Source: Puccinia triticina
Lineage: Eukaryota > Basidiomycota > Pucciniomycetes > Pucciniales > Pucciniaceae
Direction: 5' to 3'
DNA: 64,000 bases
Assembly (NCBI RefSeq): GCF_026914185.1
Contig: NC_070570.1
Coordinates: 2,790,001 to 2,854,000 of the forward strand
Position 1 is the first letter of the stretch, and the number at the start of each line of letters is the position of its first letter. The notes beneath the pieces are model-generated. The model did no database searches. It was not told the origin of the DNA and saw nothing but the letters and a program-made list of their open reading frames with translations. The position numbers were made by a program, and so were the translations under genes. Below are positions 52,915 through 63,703 of this stretch, in pieces.

Positions 52915-53490
52915 GCTGAGGCGACATAAAATTGGTGAAAAACGCTTCTGAAAAGTTCCTTCTTTATTTTCCAAATTACTTAATGCAAATGTCAGTTTTT
53001 TACTTGAATAAAGTTATGTTTTGAATTTTCCTACAATAAGTGATAGCTGAGAATAAAAAAATAAGGAAATTGCTTACATAAAATGGTGGCAGAAGCCTTG
53101 CAGATTAATCTGGATAATTTTGTGTTAATCTGGAAATAAAACTTGTAACACCAATAATTATTTCATCAAAACATTAAATTTGATACTCATTTGCAAAACA
53201 TAATACTTCAATAAACTATTTCAAAGCACAAGTTGCAGTTGAATTACCATCAGGAATCCCTACACACGCTTCATGTTATCTCTCAATACTGTTTTGTTTG
53301 ACTGACAAAAAGTATGAAGGTTCATCACAACTCATACAGTATGGTATAGAATGTAATTTGGTTCCCTCTTGTAAGTACTTGGTGGCAGGTACCTCTTGCA
53401 TACTCCCTGCACCCACTTCGACCTTCTGGGGGGCAGCCCCAGCCCTTGTTAGCTGCCCTAAATGATAAGAAATATGTTTCATTGATGAAA
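52915..53490. other. Upstream region of the 783-residue gene, no other gene
   Basis: AT-rich. No clear TATA at usual spacing. A minus-strand 78-codon frame at 53276-53512 has no features and is probably chance. Confidence 0.4.
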
Positions 53491-53496
53491 GTAAGA

Positions 53497-53915
53497 TCCC
53501 CTTGATGACCACAAACAGCCGTTCATCAAGGAAATGAAAAATTACAGTCCTGTGCTGGTCGTTGAGGGGAGAAAAAATCTGTGTCCTGGTTGTTGGGGGG
53601 AGTAAAAAAATTCTTCAATGAATGGTAAATTTTGGTCCTTGAGGAGAGTAAAACCTCCTCTCAATTACCAATCCGTTCTGTTCATTAACAGGAGTACCTC
53701 TTGATTCCCAATCTGTTCCGTTGATCAAGGGGAGTACCACCTTCTCTTGATCACCTGTATGTGGTGGTCCTTGGGGGGAGTAACATCCCCTGTTGATTGA
53801 AAATCTGTGCCAGTTGTCAAGCCTGAGAGGAGTAACAACTTTCCCAATTATTCACTAGTATGTTACAGTCATCAAGGGGAGTGCTAACTCCTCTTGATGG
53901 AAAAGAAAGCTGGCA
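53497..53915. repeat. Degenerate palindromic satellite (TTGATGACC family)
   Basis: CCTTGATGACC, GTTCATCAAGG, TTGATCAAGGGGAGT and related words alternate in orientation with GGGGAGTAAC spacers. It is an older, diverged version of the arrays at 3942-4207 and 46134-46643. Confidence 0.65.
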
Positions 53916-54045
53916 GGTACCCCTTTTAACCATCAAAAAGACTGCTGTACCAGGTGCTATACAAGCGTAACTGCCATCATAACTCCACATAATTCAACCA
54001 TTCCCTTTCAAGCACAGTCACTTTGCAATGTGCCCAGTGACTGTG

Positions 54046-54907
54046 TGTCAGCCTTAGAGTCATCACAGCTGACCTAAAGTCTGCCTTTTATCTACTTTTA
54101 CATACAACTTACTTTATATCTTTTCCATCTTAAGAGATATCCTTGTTTTGACTTCATATTCTGTTTCCTCATGCAATTTTAACCCTAGTTACAACTTACA
54201 AATTCTTTGTAACTCTACTCCTTCCCTGAGTTCTTGAGTTGTGGCGCGCATGCGCAGTTGTGACGTGTCAGCACTACCAAGCGCGCCAAACCACATGTAC
54301 ATATGTAATTACATAAGCAAACTGTGAAAATTTTCGAAGTCAGGATCCCCCTTGCCTGAGGAGGATCTACAGACTTCAGACCACCCAGAACCACGTCGTA
54401 GATAACCCAGGATCACCCCACAAGAGGATACCACGCTCCCAGTACACCTACCGTCACAGGCGCCTAGGATATTGACAGCAAGTATACTCTTCATTTGAAC
54501 CTTGATTATCCAGAGTGATTTCTCTGTGTCTCTTGATTGCTTCTCTTTATTGCTTTCACCTCAACCCTGCTCAAGATCAAAGGTTACTCTGTTAATCCTA
54601 GACTCAGTCTAAAAATCAGAGCAGATTAGTATTACTATTCTGTGTCCCCCCACCGTCTCCTTGGTGCGCGTGGAGGCTGTAGCCGCTGTTGGTCTGGCAC
54701 AGCTGTCCTTACCACTTTTCCAGGTGGTTCAAGTAGACTTTTGAGGATCCTCCTATAAGGAGTAGATAGACCCCCTCCAGATCATACATTTCTCTTTCTT
54801 TCTCTTTCTCTCTTAATCACTGTTTGTAGTTCTTTATTCCAAGAAATACAACCAGTGTCCCCCATTTTTCTTGTGTCCTGTAGCCACTATAGAGGCTCAG
54901 GCTCACA
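54046..54907 (+). repeat. Gypsy 5' LTR
   Basis: Starts TGTCAGCCTTAGAGTC and is placed to end at GGCTCACA, directly before ATTGGGGGCCTCATTGGG, the likely primer site. The right border is inferred, because the partner LTR is cut by the window end. It contains GTGACGTGTCAGC, a CRE-like sequence, near 54260. Confidence 0.7.
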
Positions 54908-54926
54908 ATTGGGGGCCTCATTGGGA
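54908..54926 (+). promoter_or_regulatory. Putative Gypsy primer-binding site
   Basis: ATTGGGGGCCTCATTGGG follows the proposed LTR end. I cannot name the tRNA. Confidence 0.4.
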
Positions 54927-55096
54927 AATATTCTCCTCTTTCCATACTTCTAGACTGCTTAAAAGCCAAGGACTGATCATCCCGATTAAAAACTAAAACT
55001 AAAAATTCAAAATTCGAAAAATTTACAAAAAAAATTACTTCTACATATCCTACTAACACGCTAATTGCTTTCAAACAACTCTAAACTGGTTCTAAA

Positions 55097-55588
55097 TTGA
55101 TAAAATATCTAACTGAACCCTTGAAAAAAAAATTTACGTCTATTGTGCTTGTAAAAGTGCAGAACCGCGACTCCTCCGCAGATCTTTTTATCCCTTTGTC
55201 GGACTTATCTTCACTTGAATCCCCTGTACCGTCGAATCAAGAAGAGATATCAAAAATCGGAGTGTGCTCAAAAGATTCCTCTCCTTCCGAAGCACAATTG
55301 CCAATAGTGACCGTAAACTTTAACTCAACGCCGCAGGATAGCGCAGAGGAAGAAGACTACGAAAGTAGGATCATAGCTACCCCGCAAAACGGTAACTTGA
55401 TTAGTAGCACGTCGTGGACGCCTATTGCTACAACTACATATCCAAAAATCCGTCGAAAAAAGGTCACAGCCGCCGTCAATGTAGCCGACTGGACGTCTGA
55501 ACCTCCAGCTAAGACCAAAGCTAAGGAAAAGAAGAAGAAAATCTCTTCTACTACGCGTAAAAGCCGCAGAGTTTCCGCTAAAGCTTGA
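55097..55588 (+). CDS. Leader ORF of the Gypsy element
   Basis: A 164-codon frame with no ATG (opens at TTG), acidic to neutral with a Lys/Arg-rich tail (KAKEKKKKISSTTRKSRRVSAK). It may be joined to an upstream exon, or be a remnant. An 18-bp A-run at about 55638-55655 separates it from the next ORFs. Function unknown. Confidence 0.35.
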   Translation: MIKYLTEPLKKKFTSIVLVKVQNRDSSADLFIPLSDLSSLESPVPSNQEEISKIGVCSKDSSPSEAQLPIVTVNFNSTPQDSAEEEDYESRIIATPQNGNLISSTSWTPIATTTYPKIRRKKVTAAVNVADWTSEPPAKTKAKEKKKKISSTTRKSRRVSAKA

Positions 55589-55678
55589 GTTTCAGGTATT
55601 TTTATTACCTTTTATTTCTTTATTTCTTTTATTCTGAATAAAAAAAAAAAAAAAAACTAATAATAAATCCTACATAAA

Positions 55679-57775
55679 ATGCCTCCCCATCTTAGAAATG
55701 GAAGAGACCTCTCAGCAGAGCAGAGACTCCGATACCAACTCAGCCCCGCAGCCAAGGAGAGGCTTCGAAGAGCTAGAATCAACTTTGCCTCCGCTGGGAG
55801 AGGATTTTCTTCAATTCCCCCAGGAGGAAACCTTGCCGCCGGACACGGGAATCCCACCAGCTCTCTACAATCCAAGGGAAACTTCCCTAGCTCTGGCGCC
55901 GAACAGGTCTACACCGGTGCCGAGACCAGTCAAGAGGGAACAAATGATCCCGCCAGACAGCTTCCAAACGACGAATCCGCAGCCCCCCCAGCCTACCAAC
56001 CAAGAAGGCTTGAGGCCGGGGACTTCACCGGACTTGGCCCTTCATCCGTTTGCTCCGACCCAACCACCGGTCCAACAGCCGGCAGAAACGCACACCCCAA
56101 TGGAGATCATCCAGGAGGAGAGCGAAATAGCGAGCTTAGTCCACTTATTCAACGACCAATTCGATTTGTTCGTCAGGGCCAGGGAGTCCCAGAACTTGAG
56201 CACCATGCGGATGATTCTCTCTCAAGCCGCGACCACGCAGGACTTGATAGAGGAGTTAGTAGGGCGGGAGGATTCTTTGCGCCTATGTCAGGAATGGATA
56301 CCTCGCGCAGAACTGAACAAATTGGAGCGGTCTCTGTACAACAGACCTCCAACAGAGCAACCCCCGCCAATGTACGCTCCTCCAACAACCATGACAGCTC
56401 CTCCTACCACGACGAGCACGGCTTTGGCGCCGCAGCCCAACCACAGGCTCCCAATAGCCTCTCCTACGCCGGCGCCTATGCAACTCCATCAACCAGACCA
56501 GCACTCCCAGGCGCATACGCATCAGCAAGGCCAGAGGGCCCCTCCGCCGCCGCCGCAGCAGCCTGTAGCTACACGCCCGCAAGCTTCTATACACCACGGT
56601 GGGAACCAAGCTCCGCGCCACCACACGTATCAGCATCACAACAACAACAACGCGCAGTACCATCAACATCAACCCCATTATCAACAATGGGACGGTCAAG
56701 CCGGGCACAGACAGCACTGAGACCCTTCGCGAGGTTGGAGAGGGTACAAGAGGAACAGGGATCAGGGAGTAGCGGAGACTCACAGGATTCTCAATGTAGG
56801 AGAGTTCCTGATGAGAATAACCAGCGGCAGGAGCCGCAGACAAGGGAGAGGGAGAGGCAGAGGAAATTCTCATTAAATTCTGACTCTCCTGTAGGCTTAA
56901 GTCTGGACTCTGATAATCTCTCTAGCCCCTCTAGTAGAGAATTTTTCCTTAACAACTTAACCAACAATCTGTCTAAGAATGGTCCCCTGTTAGTAGAAGA
57001 AAAACTCCAAGTCCTTTTCTCTAAATTTTTGTCTGATTTGACTGGAACTGTTGAAACCATTCCTGGTACCTTGTTATACTCATGTGTGAACAATTTCAAG
57101 GAAGCTCTAAATAATTCTGCCCTAGAAATATTTAAAGAGGAATTTATGCCAACTCTGCTTGATTATATCCTGTCCCACCTAGGTGAACATACCAGAGAGA
57201 AATCAAGTGTGAGTCACCTTGAATTGGAGCAACTGAGAAAACAAATTGATGAGAAACTAGAGAGTGTTCAGGATTTGATCCTAGTAAATGAGTCCCAATG
57301 CCAATCAAACATGGATACACTTGGTAAGAGCCTCTCCAAGATGGAAGATAAAATGAGCAACAAATTATCTTCCCTTGAGAATCAGATGAGTGACCTTCAA
57401 GTCAATGAGCATAACAGATTTGAGCAAGTGAAAAGGAGATGCAGTGATATTTCTTCTGTGGTTAACAGTGTGAATTCTAGACTAGAAGCCCTCATAGAAC
57501 CTGTAAACAGAGATCACCCTCCTCATATTAACTACAACAATCCAATGCTTAATGTCCAACAAGAAGAGCAAACTAACCAGGAGCATCAGAAACATCCCCA
57601 TCATTCTGATCCCCACAGACCAGCTCCTAAATGGGACAGTACCCCCTTACCTGACTCTCATCAACATACCAGAGCCAATTCCCATAAGCCAACTGGTTAT
57701 GACAATAGTCCTAATGCCAATGATGAATTCCCTTATATTGATCATGGACCAATTGATTATGAAATGAGGAGATAG
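55679..57775 (+). CDS. Gypsy gag-region ORF B with coiled coil
   Basis: 698 codons from ATG 55679 to TAG 57775. The first third overlaps ORF A in another frame and looks low in complexity. From about residue 337 (internal ATG near 56688) it appears genuinely coding: charged stretch, helical domain (VEEKLQVLFSKFLSDLTG), and a long coiled coil (LEQLRKQIDEKLESVQDLIL ... MSNKLSSLENQMSDL). The terminal TAG is followed in the same frame by the gag core (LWKSIPKNSEWDKFSGELPY), so it is either a readthrough site or a nonsense mutation. Confidence 0.65.
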   Translation: MPPHLRNGRDLSAEQRLRYQLSPAAKERLRRARINFASAGRGFSSIPPGGNLAAGHGNPTSSLQSKGNFPSSGAEQVYTGAETSQEGTNDPARQLPNDESAAPPAYQPRRLEAGDFTGLGPSSVCSDPTTGPTAGRNAHPNGDHPGGERNSELSPLIQRPIRFVRQGQGVPELEHHADDSLSSRDHAGLDRGVSRAGGFFAPMSGMDTSRRTEQIGAVSVQQTSNRATPANVRSSNNHDSSSYHDEHGFGAAAQPQAPNSLSYAGAYATPSTRPALPGAYASARPEGPSAAAAAACSYTPASFYTPRWEPSSAPPHVSASQQQQRAVPSTSTPLSTMGRSSRAQTALRPFARLERVQEEQGSGSSGDSQDSQCRRVPDENNQRQEPQTRERERQRKFSLNSDSPVGLSLDSDNLSSPSSREFFLNNLTNNLSKNGPLLVEEKLQVLFSKFLSDLTGTVETIPGTLLYSCVNNFKEALNNSALEIFKEEFMPTLLDYILSHLGEHTREKSSVSHLELEQLRKQIDEKLESVQDLILVNESQCQSNMDTLGKSLSKMEDKMSNKLSSLENQMSDLQVNEHNRFEQVKRRCSDISSVVNSVNSRLEALIEPVNRDHPPHINYNNPMLNVQQEEQTNQEHQKHPHHSDPHRPAPKWDSTPLPDSHQHTRANSHKPTGYDNSPNANDEFPYIDHGPIDYEMRR
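55698..56720 (+). CDS. Gypsy gag-region ORF A, overlapping ORF B
   Basis: 340 codons from ATG 55698, only 19 nt after the ORF B start and in another frame. It contains a segment that looks like real protein (IIQEESEIASLVHLFNDQFD, STMRMILSQAATTQDLIEEL, LRLCQEWIPRAELNKLERSL) flanked by Pro/Gln-rich regions. It ends at TGA 56718-56720, overlapping the internal ATG of ORF B at 56688. Likely the true frame over this interval, with ORF B taking over downstream; dual coding is possible. Confidence 0.6.
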   Translation: MEETSQQSRDSDTNSAPQPRRGFEELESTLPPLGEDFLQFPQEETLPPDTGIPPALYNPRETSLALAPNRSTPVPRPVKREQMIPPDSFQTTNPQPPQPTNQEGLRPGTSPDLALHPFAPTQPPVQQPAETHTPMEIIQEESEIASLVHLFNDQFDLFVRARESQNLSTMRMILSQAATTQDLIEELVGREDSLRLCQEWIPRAELNKLERSLYNRPPTEQPPPMYAPPTTMTAPPTTTSTALAPQPNHRLPIASPTPAPMQLHQPDQHSQAHTHQQGQRAPPPPPQQPVATRPQASIHHGGNQAPRHHTYQHHNNNNAQYHQHQPHYQQWDGQAGHRQH

Positions 57776-58516
57776 CTGTGGAAGAGCATACCAAAGAATA
57801 GTGAATGGGATAAGTTCTCAGGAGAATTACCCTATAATCATGAACTTTGGATTAAGAACACAGACATCCTTGTTAAAGACTACTTGATGCTTGATAACAT
57901 GATAATCAGTAGATTGACAATACTGCTAACTGACACTGCAAGAAATTGGTATCTTGGAATTAGAGATAAGTGTGGGAACAAGTCTTGGGCCTGGTGGAAG
58001 AATGCCATCAGAAAAAATTTTGGTACTGAGAACTGGAAATGGAAAATGCAACAAGAGTTTGAAGGTGATCACTTTGCCTATGATGGGAGGAAAATCCATA
58101 AATGGTTTGGTACCCAAAGAGAAAGACTGAAAGCTTACCAGCCTGAGCTCAGTGAGTATCTCATTTGTGAGAAGATCCTAAAGCAATGCCCTCCAAATCT
58201 TGAGCATGCTGTTAAAAGCAGATATAAGAGAGATGCTACTGAAATGAGCTTTGAAGACATGGTTATAATTGCTGAAGAGGTCATAGACAGAGTTATGAAA
58301 AGAAACAAGCCTGTGACAAGCAATTATAATACTCCAAATAGATCCCAATGGAGAAATAATTCTGCCCTTGAAAAACTGATAAGCCAACTGAATCCTCCTC
58401 AAAAAGAAATCCTGTCTCTGCTCCTGAAAAGGAGAAACTTGTATGTCATTTCTGTAAACAAATTGGCCACTTCTCCAGAGAATGCCCTAAGAAGAAGAAC
58501 AGGATTAAAAATGTAG
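57776..58516 (+). pseudogene. Gypsy gag core after an in-frame stop
   Basis: Same frame as ORF B, after its TAG. It matches the retrotransposon gag domain (DTARNWYLGIRDKCGNKSWA, WKMQQEFEGDHFAYDGRKIH, RLKAYQPELSEYLICEKILK). The zinc knuckle that should end it is in the next frame (CHFCKQIGHFSREC near 58445), so a frameshift, programmed or accidental, lies between about 58372 and 58440. Confidence 0.82.
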
Positions 58517-60377
58517 GAATGGATGAAGATGAGGATCCCAAGAGTGACAATGGAGAAGATCAAGGTGAGCAGCAAAAGTCTGAATCTGAGCTAGATGAAG
58601 AAGAAGAGAACCATAGAACCAACCACATGATCCTTGCCATGGATAATGGAAATGGTGGCAACTATGATCCTTTGGTTGACTTTGGTTTTGGAGCTCATGC
58701 TGTAGAATGTGAGATCAACCAAGACTTCTCCATTGCTGAAATCCAAGCTGAGACTCATCAACCCCAGACCTGGGACAAATCCTGTCAGTCTTCTCATATA
58801 GAGGATGCCAGACTCATGAAATGTAAACCTGATAGAGGAAAAGCTCATCTCACTGGAAAAGAAAATCTCACTACTATTCTTATTGATTCCAGAGAGTACT
58901 CATGCCTTCTTGATAGTGGAGCTTCTTGTTCAATCATCAGCAACAAATTGCTAGATTCTATAATACCAGAATGGGAGAACAAACTCATGCCAATCAATCA
59001 TGCTAAATTCCACAGCTGTAGTGATCAATTACAGCCAATGGGCATAATAGAAATGGCTCTAATTTTCCCTCACACTAAGGGTTCCATTAGAATTCTAGCA
59101 GAATTTGTAGTTATGAGAAATGCAAGAATAAACTACCTTATCCTTGGAAATGATTACATGTCTCTTTGTGGTTTTGATATCACAAACAGCAAAGAGAGAT
59201 TCTTTACCATTGGAAATGAGCACAAGAGGAAGAAATTCAGTTTTAAATCTCATCATCTGGATAAAATGAGTCCTTCCAATGAAATTTCTGCTGTAAAGAA
59301 GTCCCATCCTCAACTGCAGCAATTTATTGTAGAAGAACTCTGTGAAGCCAAGTTCAGTGATAAGTTAACTATTGAGCAGAAAGAGAAGCTATTTGAAGTC
59401 CTCTTTGATAACAAACTTGATTTCTCTAACACCAATCAACCTCTTGGTGCCATCAAGGGTCATGAAGTTCATCTCAAGTTGACAACTGAAAGACCTTATC
59501 CTCCTCTTCTCAGAAGACCTCCCTATCCTGCTAGCCCCAAAAGCAGAGAAGCTCTTGAGCAACATATTGAAGAGCTAGTAAACCTGAATGTTCTGAGGAA
59601 AGTTGGCCATAATGAAGTAGTTGAGATCACCACTCCTGTTATCATTGCCTGGCATAATGGGAAGTCCAGAATGGTAGGAGATTTCAGAGCCTTAAACTCC
59701 TACACTGCTTCAGACAGATATCCTATTCCCAAAATCAGTGAAACTCTGAACAATCTGGCCAAAGCCAAATTTCTGACTAGCATGGATGTACTCAAAGGTT
59801 TTCATCAGAATGTCATTGCAGAAGATTCCAGACACCTGCTTAGGATCATTATGCACAAAAGAATCTATGAATATCTGAGAATGCCCTTTGGAATCAAGAA
59901 TGCCCCCTCTCATTTCCAGAGGATGATGGACATTGAGTTCAGAAAAGAAATTGATGAGAAGTGGGTCATTATCTACATTCATGATATTATCATTATGTCC
60001 AATACTTGGGAGGAACACCTTACTAGGATAGACAGGATACTTAAAGTTGTAATCAACATGAACATGAAAATCTCCTTGAAGAAGTGTAACTTTGGATTTG
60101 ACCAAATCAAAGCTCTAGGCCATCTTGTTTCTGGAATTGCTATAGGAATAGATCAGAACAAAGTAGCTGCTGTCCTCCAAAAGCCTGTGCCTAGTAGCAG
60201 GAAAGAAATGCAATCTTTTCTTGGTTTTGCTGGTTACTACAGACAGCACATTGAGAAGTTTGCTGAGATAGCAAAACCTCTTACTGAGCTCACAAGGATA
60301 GATGTCACATATGAGATGACTCATCATAGAATAGTGGCATACAACTTGTTGAAAGAGAAACTGACCACAGAACCTTT
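58372..60377 (+). pseudogene. Gypsy pol, first part: knuckle, protease, RT
   Basis: Opens after TGA 58369-58371. A CX2CX4HX4C zinc knuckle is followed by an acidic linker; protease motif LLDSGASCSI near 58910; RT with TTPVIIAWHNGKSRMVGDFR, SMDVLKGFHQN, RMPFGIKNAPSHFQRMM and the active site YIHDII near 59975, where the family has Y-x-D-D. The first catalytic Asp is His here, so RT should be inactive. The frame then meets the foldback element at 60378 within the RNase H lead-in (LTTEP). Confidence 0.88.
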
Positions 60378-61594
60378 CACTTCAAGGATAATTAAATTTC
60401 CCAAAATAAATACTCAAAGTCTGAGGTTGGGAAAATCATTGAAAAAAAATTACTCCGTACTGAAAACAAAATGCAAACTGAGCGTGCTCAGTCAAAAAAA
60501 TAAAAATGTGTCAGACTGAGTAAAAAACAATGGGGCACATTTTTGGGGTGATTTGTTGTACGGGCCTGCACAAGGCCCGCATGGGCCCCTAACAGGCCCG
60601 TTGGGCCCATTGAAAAAGTAGTATTTGTTTGGAATTCTGATGCTCTGCTAAAATGTGAAATGGGTCAAACTGAATAAAAAACATGGGGGTACATTTTTGG
60701 GGAGATTTTTTGGACGGGCCTGAATGAGGCCCACATGGCCCCCACAAAGCCCACTGGGCCCATTGAAAGAGTAGCCTTGGTCAAGAATGCCTATGCTCAG
60801 CTAAGAAGCAAAAATGTGTCAACCTGAGTAAAAAACATGGGGCCACACTTTTGGGGAGGGCTTATTGACAGACCTGCATCAGGCCCGTCAGGGGCCACCC
60901 AAAGCTGGTTCAGCCAACCCAGAAGTAGTCTTGGTTAAGAATGCCCATATGATGTTTCAGAACAGCACCAATTGAACACTAATCAACAGAAGATATTGGA
61001 GGGCTTCTGACCTCTGTATGACATTTGTGCACTCACAGAATGTATTTCCAGGCCCTTTGCTTTTCCTTGGAACCCTGTTGGCCTGTACGGGCCTGATGCA
61101 GGCCCATCCAAAAAGCCTCCCCAACAATGTGCCCCTAGGGTTTTTACTCAGTCTGACACATTTTATTTCTTAGCTGAGCATATGCTTTCTTAACCAAGGC
61201 TACTCTTTCAATGGGCCCAGTGGGCTTTGTGGGGGCCATGTGGGCCTCATTCAGGCCCGTCCAAAAAATCTCCCCAAAAATGTACCCCCATGTTTTTTAT
61301 TCAGTTTGACCCATTTCACATTTTAGCAGAGCATCAGAATTCCAAACAAATACTACTTTTTCAATGGGCCAAACGGGCCTGTTAGGGGCCCATGCGGGCC
61401 TTGTGCAGGCCCGTACAACAAATCACCCCAAAAATGTGCCCCATTGTTTTTTACTCAGTCTGACACATTTTTATTTTTTTGGCTGAGCACACTCAGTTTG
61501 CATTTTTTTTCAGTACAGAGTGATTTTTTCCAATTATTTTCCCAACCTCAAACTTTGAGTATTTTTTTTGGGAAATTTAATTATCCTTGAAGTG
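60378..61594. mobile_element. Foldback (CACTTC) element in Gypsy pol
   Basis: The ends CACTTCAAGGATAATTAAAT and their mirror start inverted arms of about 500 bp. Each arm carries three tandem ~120-140-bp units (ACTGAGTAAAAAACATGGGG, ACGGGCCTG, GGGCCCATTGAA). The 3-bp duplication is TTT (60375-60377, 61595-61597). Deleting the element and one TTT restores a continuous pol frame across the junction. No ORF. CAC ends and a 3-bp duplication resemble the CACCAGG family, but the sequences are unrelated. Confidence 0.88.
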
Positions 61595-63173
61595 TTTGCT
61601 ACTGTTCCCAGACTGGGCCCATCCTTTCACACTATATGTAGATGCTAGCATGACTGGTCTAGGTGCTGCTTTACATCAAGTCCAAGTCATTGATGGAGTG
61701 AGAAAAGAAGGACCCATTGTTTTCATATCCAGACAACTGAAGGACAGTGAAACAAGATATGGTGCTAGTCAACTTGAATGCTTATGTCTAGTTTGGGCCC
61801 TGGAAAAACTCCATTACTACTTAGATGGCAGTGTCTTTCATGTTGTAACAGATTGCACAGCTCTGAGATCTCTGCTGAACATGAAGACTCCCAACAGACA
61901 TGTGCTCAGGTGGCAGATTGCCATTCAGGAATACAGAGGCAATATGACCATCATCCACAGAGATGGAAATATTCACAAGAATGCTGATGGACTTAGCAGA
62001 TGGGCTTTACCAAATGATCCAAGTAACCCTGCTTATGACCCAGAAGACAAAGATGATGATAGATTCCCCATCATGGGCATACATGTCTCTACCTTCAAGA
62101 ATGAATTCTTTGACTCAGTAAGAGAAGGTCACCAGCAAGAGAAGAACACTACTATCTTATGTGAGCTTTTGCTGAAGGATGCCAAAGATTCCCAACTGAA
62201 AAACTCTCTACAGGAACCTTGGAGAAAATTATATGATGAAGGAAGATTCTCACTATTTGATGACCTCATCTACTTCAGAGAAAAACACAATTCTGTGCTG
62301 GTTCTAGCTGACAAAGACAGCATTAACACCATCTTGCATGAATGCCATGACAGTGTCTACTCTGGTCATCTTTCTGAAGACAGTACTTTGGAAAAAGTAG
62401 CTGATACTGCTTGGTGGGCTAATTGGAGACAAGACACTGGTGAATACTGCTCTTCCTGTGATAGATGCCAGAAAGCAAATAAAGCCACAGGCAAGAGATT
62501 TGGACTGCTCATGAAAATTGAAGAACCTTCTAAACCATGGGAGGTGATCAATATGGATTGGGTAACTTCCTTATCCCCTGGAGGAGCTGCTAGTTTCAAT
62601 GCTTGTCTGTTAATAGTAGACAGATACTCCAAGACTCCAATATTTGTGCCCTGCTTCAAGGATGACACTGCAATGGATACTGCCATACTGTTTTGGAACA
62701 GAGTGATGCCTAGAACTGGTATCCCAAGAATCATCATCTCTGACAGAGATCCAAAATTCAAATCTGAATTCTGGACTGGCTTGCATAGTATGCTAGGAAC
62801 AAAACTCTCCTTTTCTACTGCTTACCACCCCCAGACTGATGGTCTAGCTGAAAGGATGATCCAAACACTTGAAGACATGATCAGGAGATTTTGTGCCTAT
62901 GGGCTAGAATTCAAAGACAATGATGGGTACACTCATGACTGGGTCTCACTTTTACCAATTCTTGAGCTAGCCTACTGCACCAGTATACACTCAACCACTG
63001 GAAAACCTCCTGCCATCCTGGAGAAAGGCTGGATCCCAAATCTTCCTAGAAATTTCTTAAAACAGGACTCTGTAGACATTCATCCTACTGCCCTTGCCTA
63101 TGGAAAGATCTTTGAAAGGGCAAGGAAACATGCTGAGCAATGCATAACAGAAGCTATTTCTTACAACAAATAA
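61595..63173 (+). pseudogene. Gypsy pol, second part: RNase H and integrase
   Basis: RNase H begins [20 protein letters not shown] and ends NADGLSRW. The integrase has an HHCC-type finger (HECHDS ... GHLS ... CSSCDRCQ), then NMDWV, SDRDPKF and [13 protein letters not shown] giving D, D, E. TAA at 63171-63173 interrupts the integrase C-terminal region; the reading frame continues sensibly after it (WDKTHKEPFFKVGDKVLIST). Confidence 0.88.
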
Positions 63174-63699
63174 ATATGGGACAAGACTCACAAAGAACCA
63201 TTCTTTAAAGTGGGTGATAAAGTCCTGATATCCACAGCAAACTTCAACAACTTGTCTGGCCCCAAGAAGATGAGAGACTCCTTCGCTGGACCATTCCTAG
63301 TGAAAGCTTTACATGGGAAAAATGCTGTAGAAGTAATCCTGACTGAGGAGTTCAGCATAAAACATCCAACATTCCCTGTCAGCCTGGTGGCCATGGAAAG
63401 ACCCCAATCCAGATAAGTTTCCCTTAAGACAGAAGGTTAAAGTTGTCATCCCTCCCATGGAGAAGACCCCTCAGAGTAAAGTCATACAGAAGATTCTCAG
63501 AGAGGAAAGATTGAGAGTAGAGAACAGAGATGTGATGATGTACTTGGCTAGATACAAAGGTATGAGTGCTGATCATGATGAATGGCTCCTTGAGAAGGAC
63601 ATTCCAGACTCTGCTATCCTTCTCAGGAAGTTCAGAAGTGAGAAGAGGTCTACCCCTATGGTTCAATTTCTTACAGAAATCCAACCTTTTTGGTGGTAG
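63174..63699 (+). pseudogene. Integrase C-terminus and chromodomain
   Basis: After the TAA, the GPF-like module (NNLSGPKKMRDSFAGPFLV) is followed by stops and then, in a later frame (63457-63699), a chromodomain (KVIQKILREERLRVENRDVM, YLARYKGMSADHDEWLLE). Chromodomains guide integration of chromoviruses to histone-marked chromatin. Ends at TAG 63697-63699. Confidence 0.78.
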
Positions 63700-63703
63700 G
63701 GAA

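Noticed and set aside
54046..54490. Gypsy LTR ending at ATTGACA near 54478
   Set aside because: Similarity with the solo LTR at 25038 continues beyond this point, and a plausible primer site follows only at 54908.
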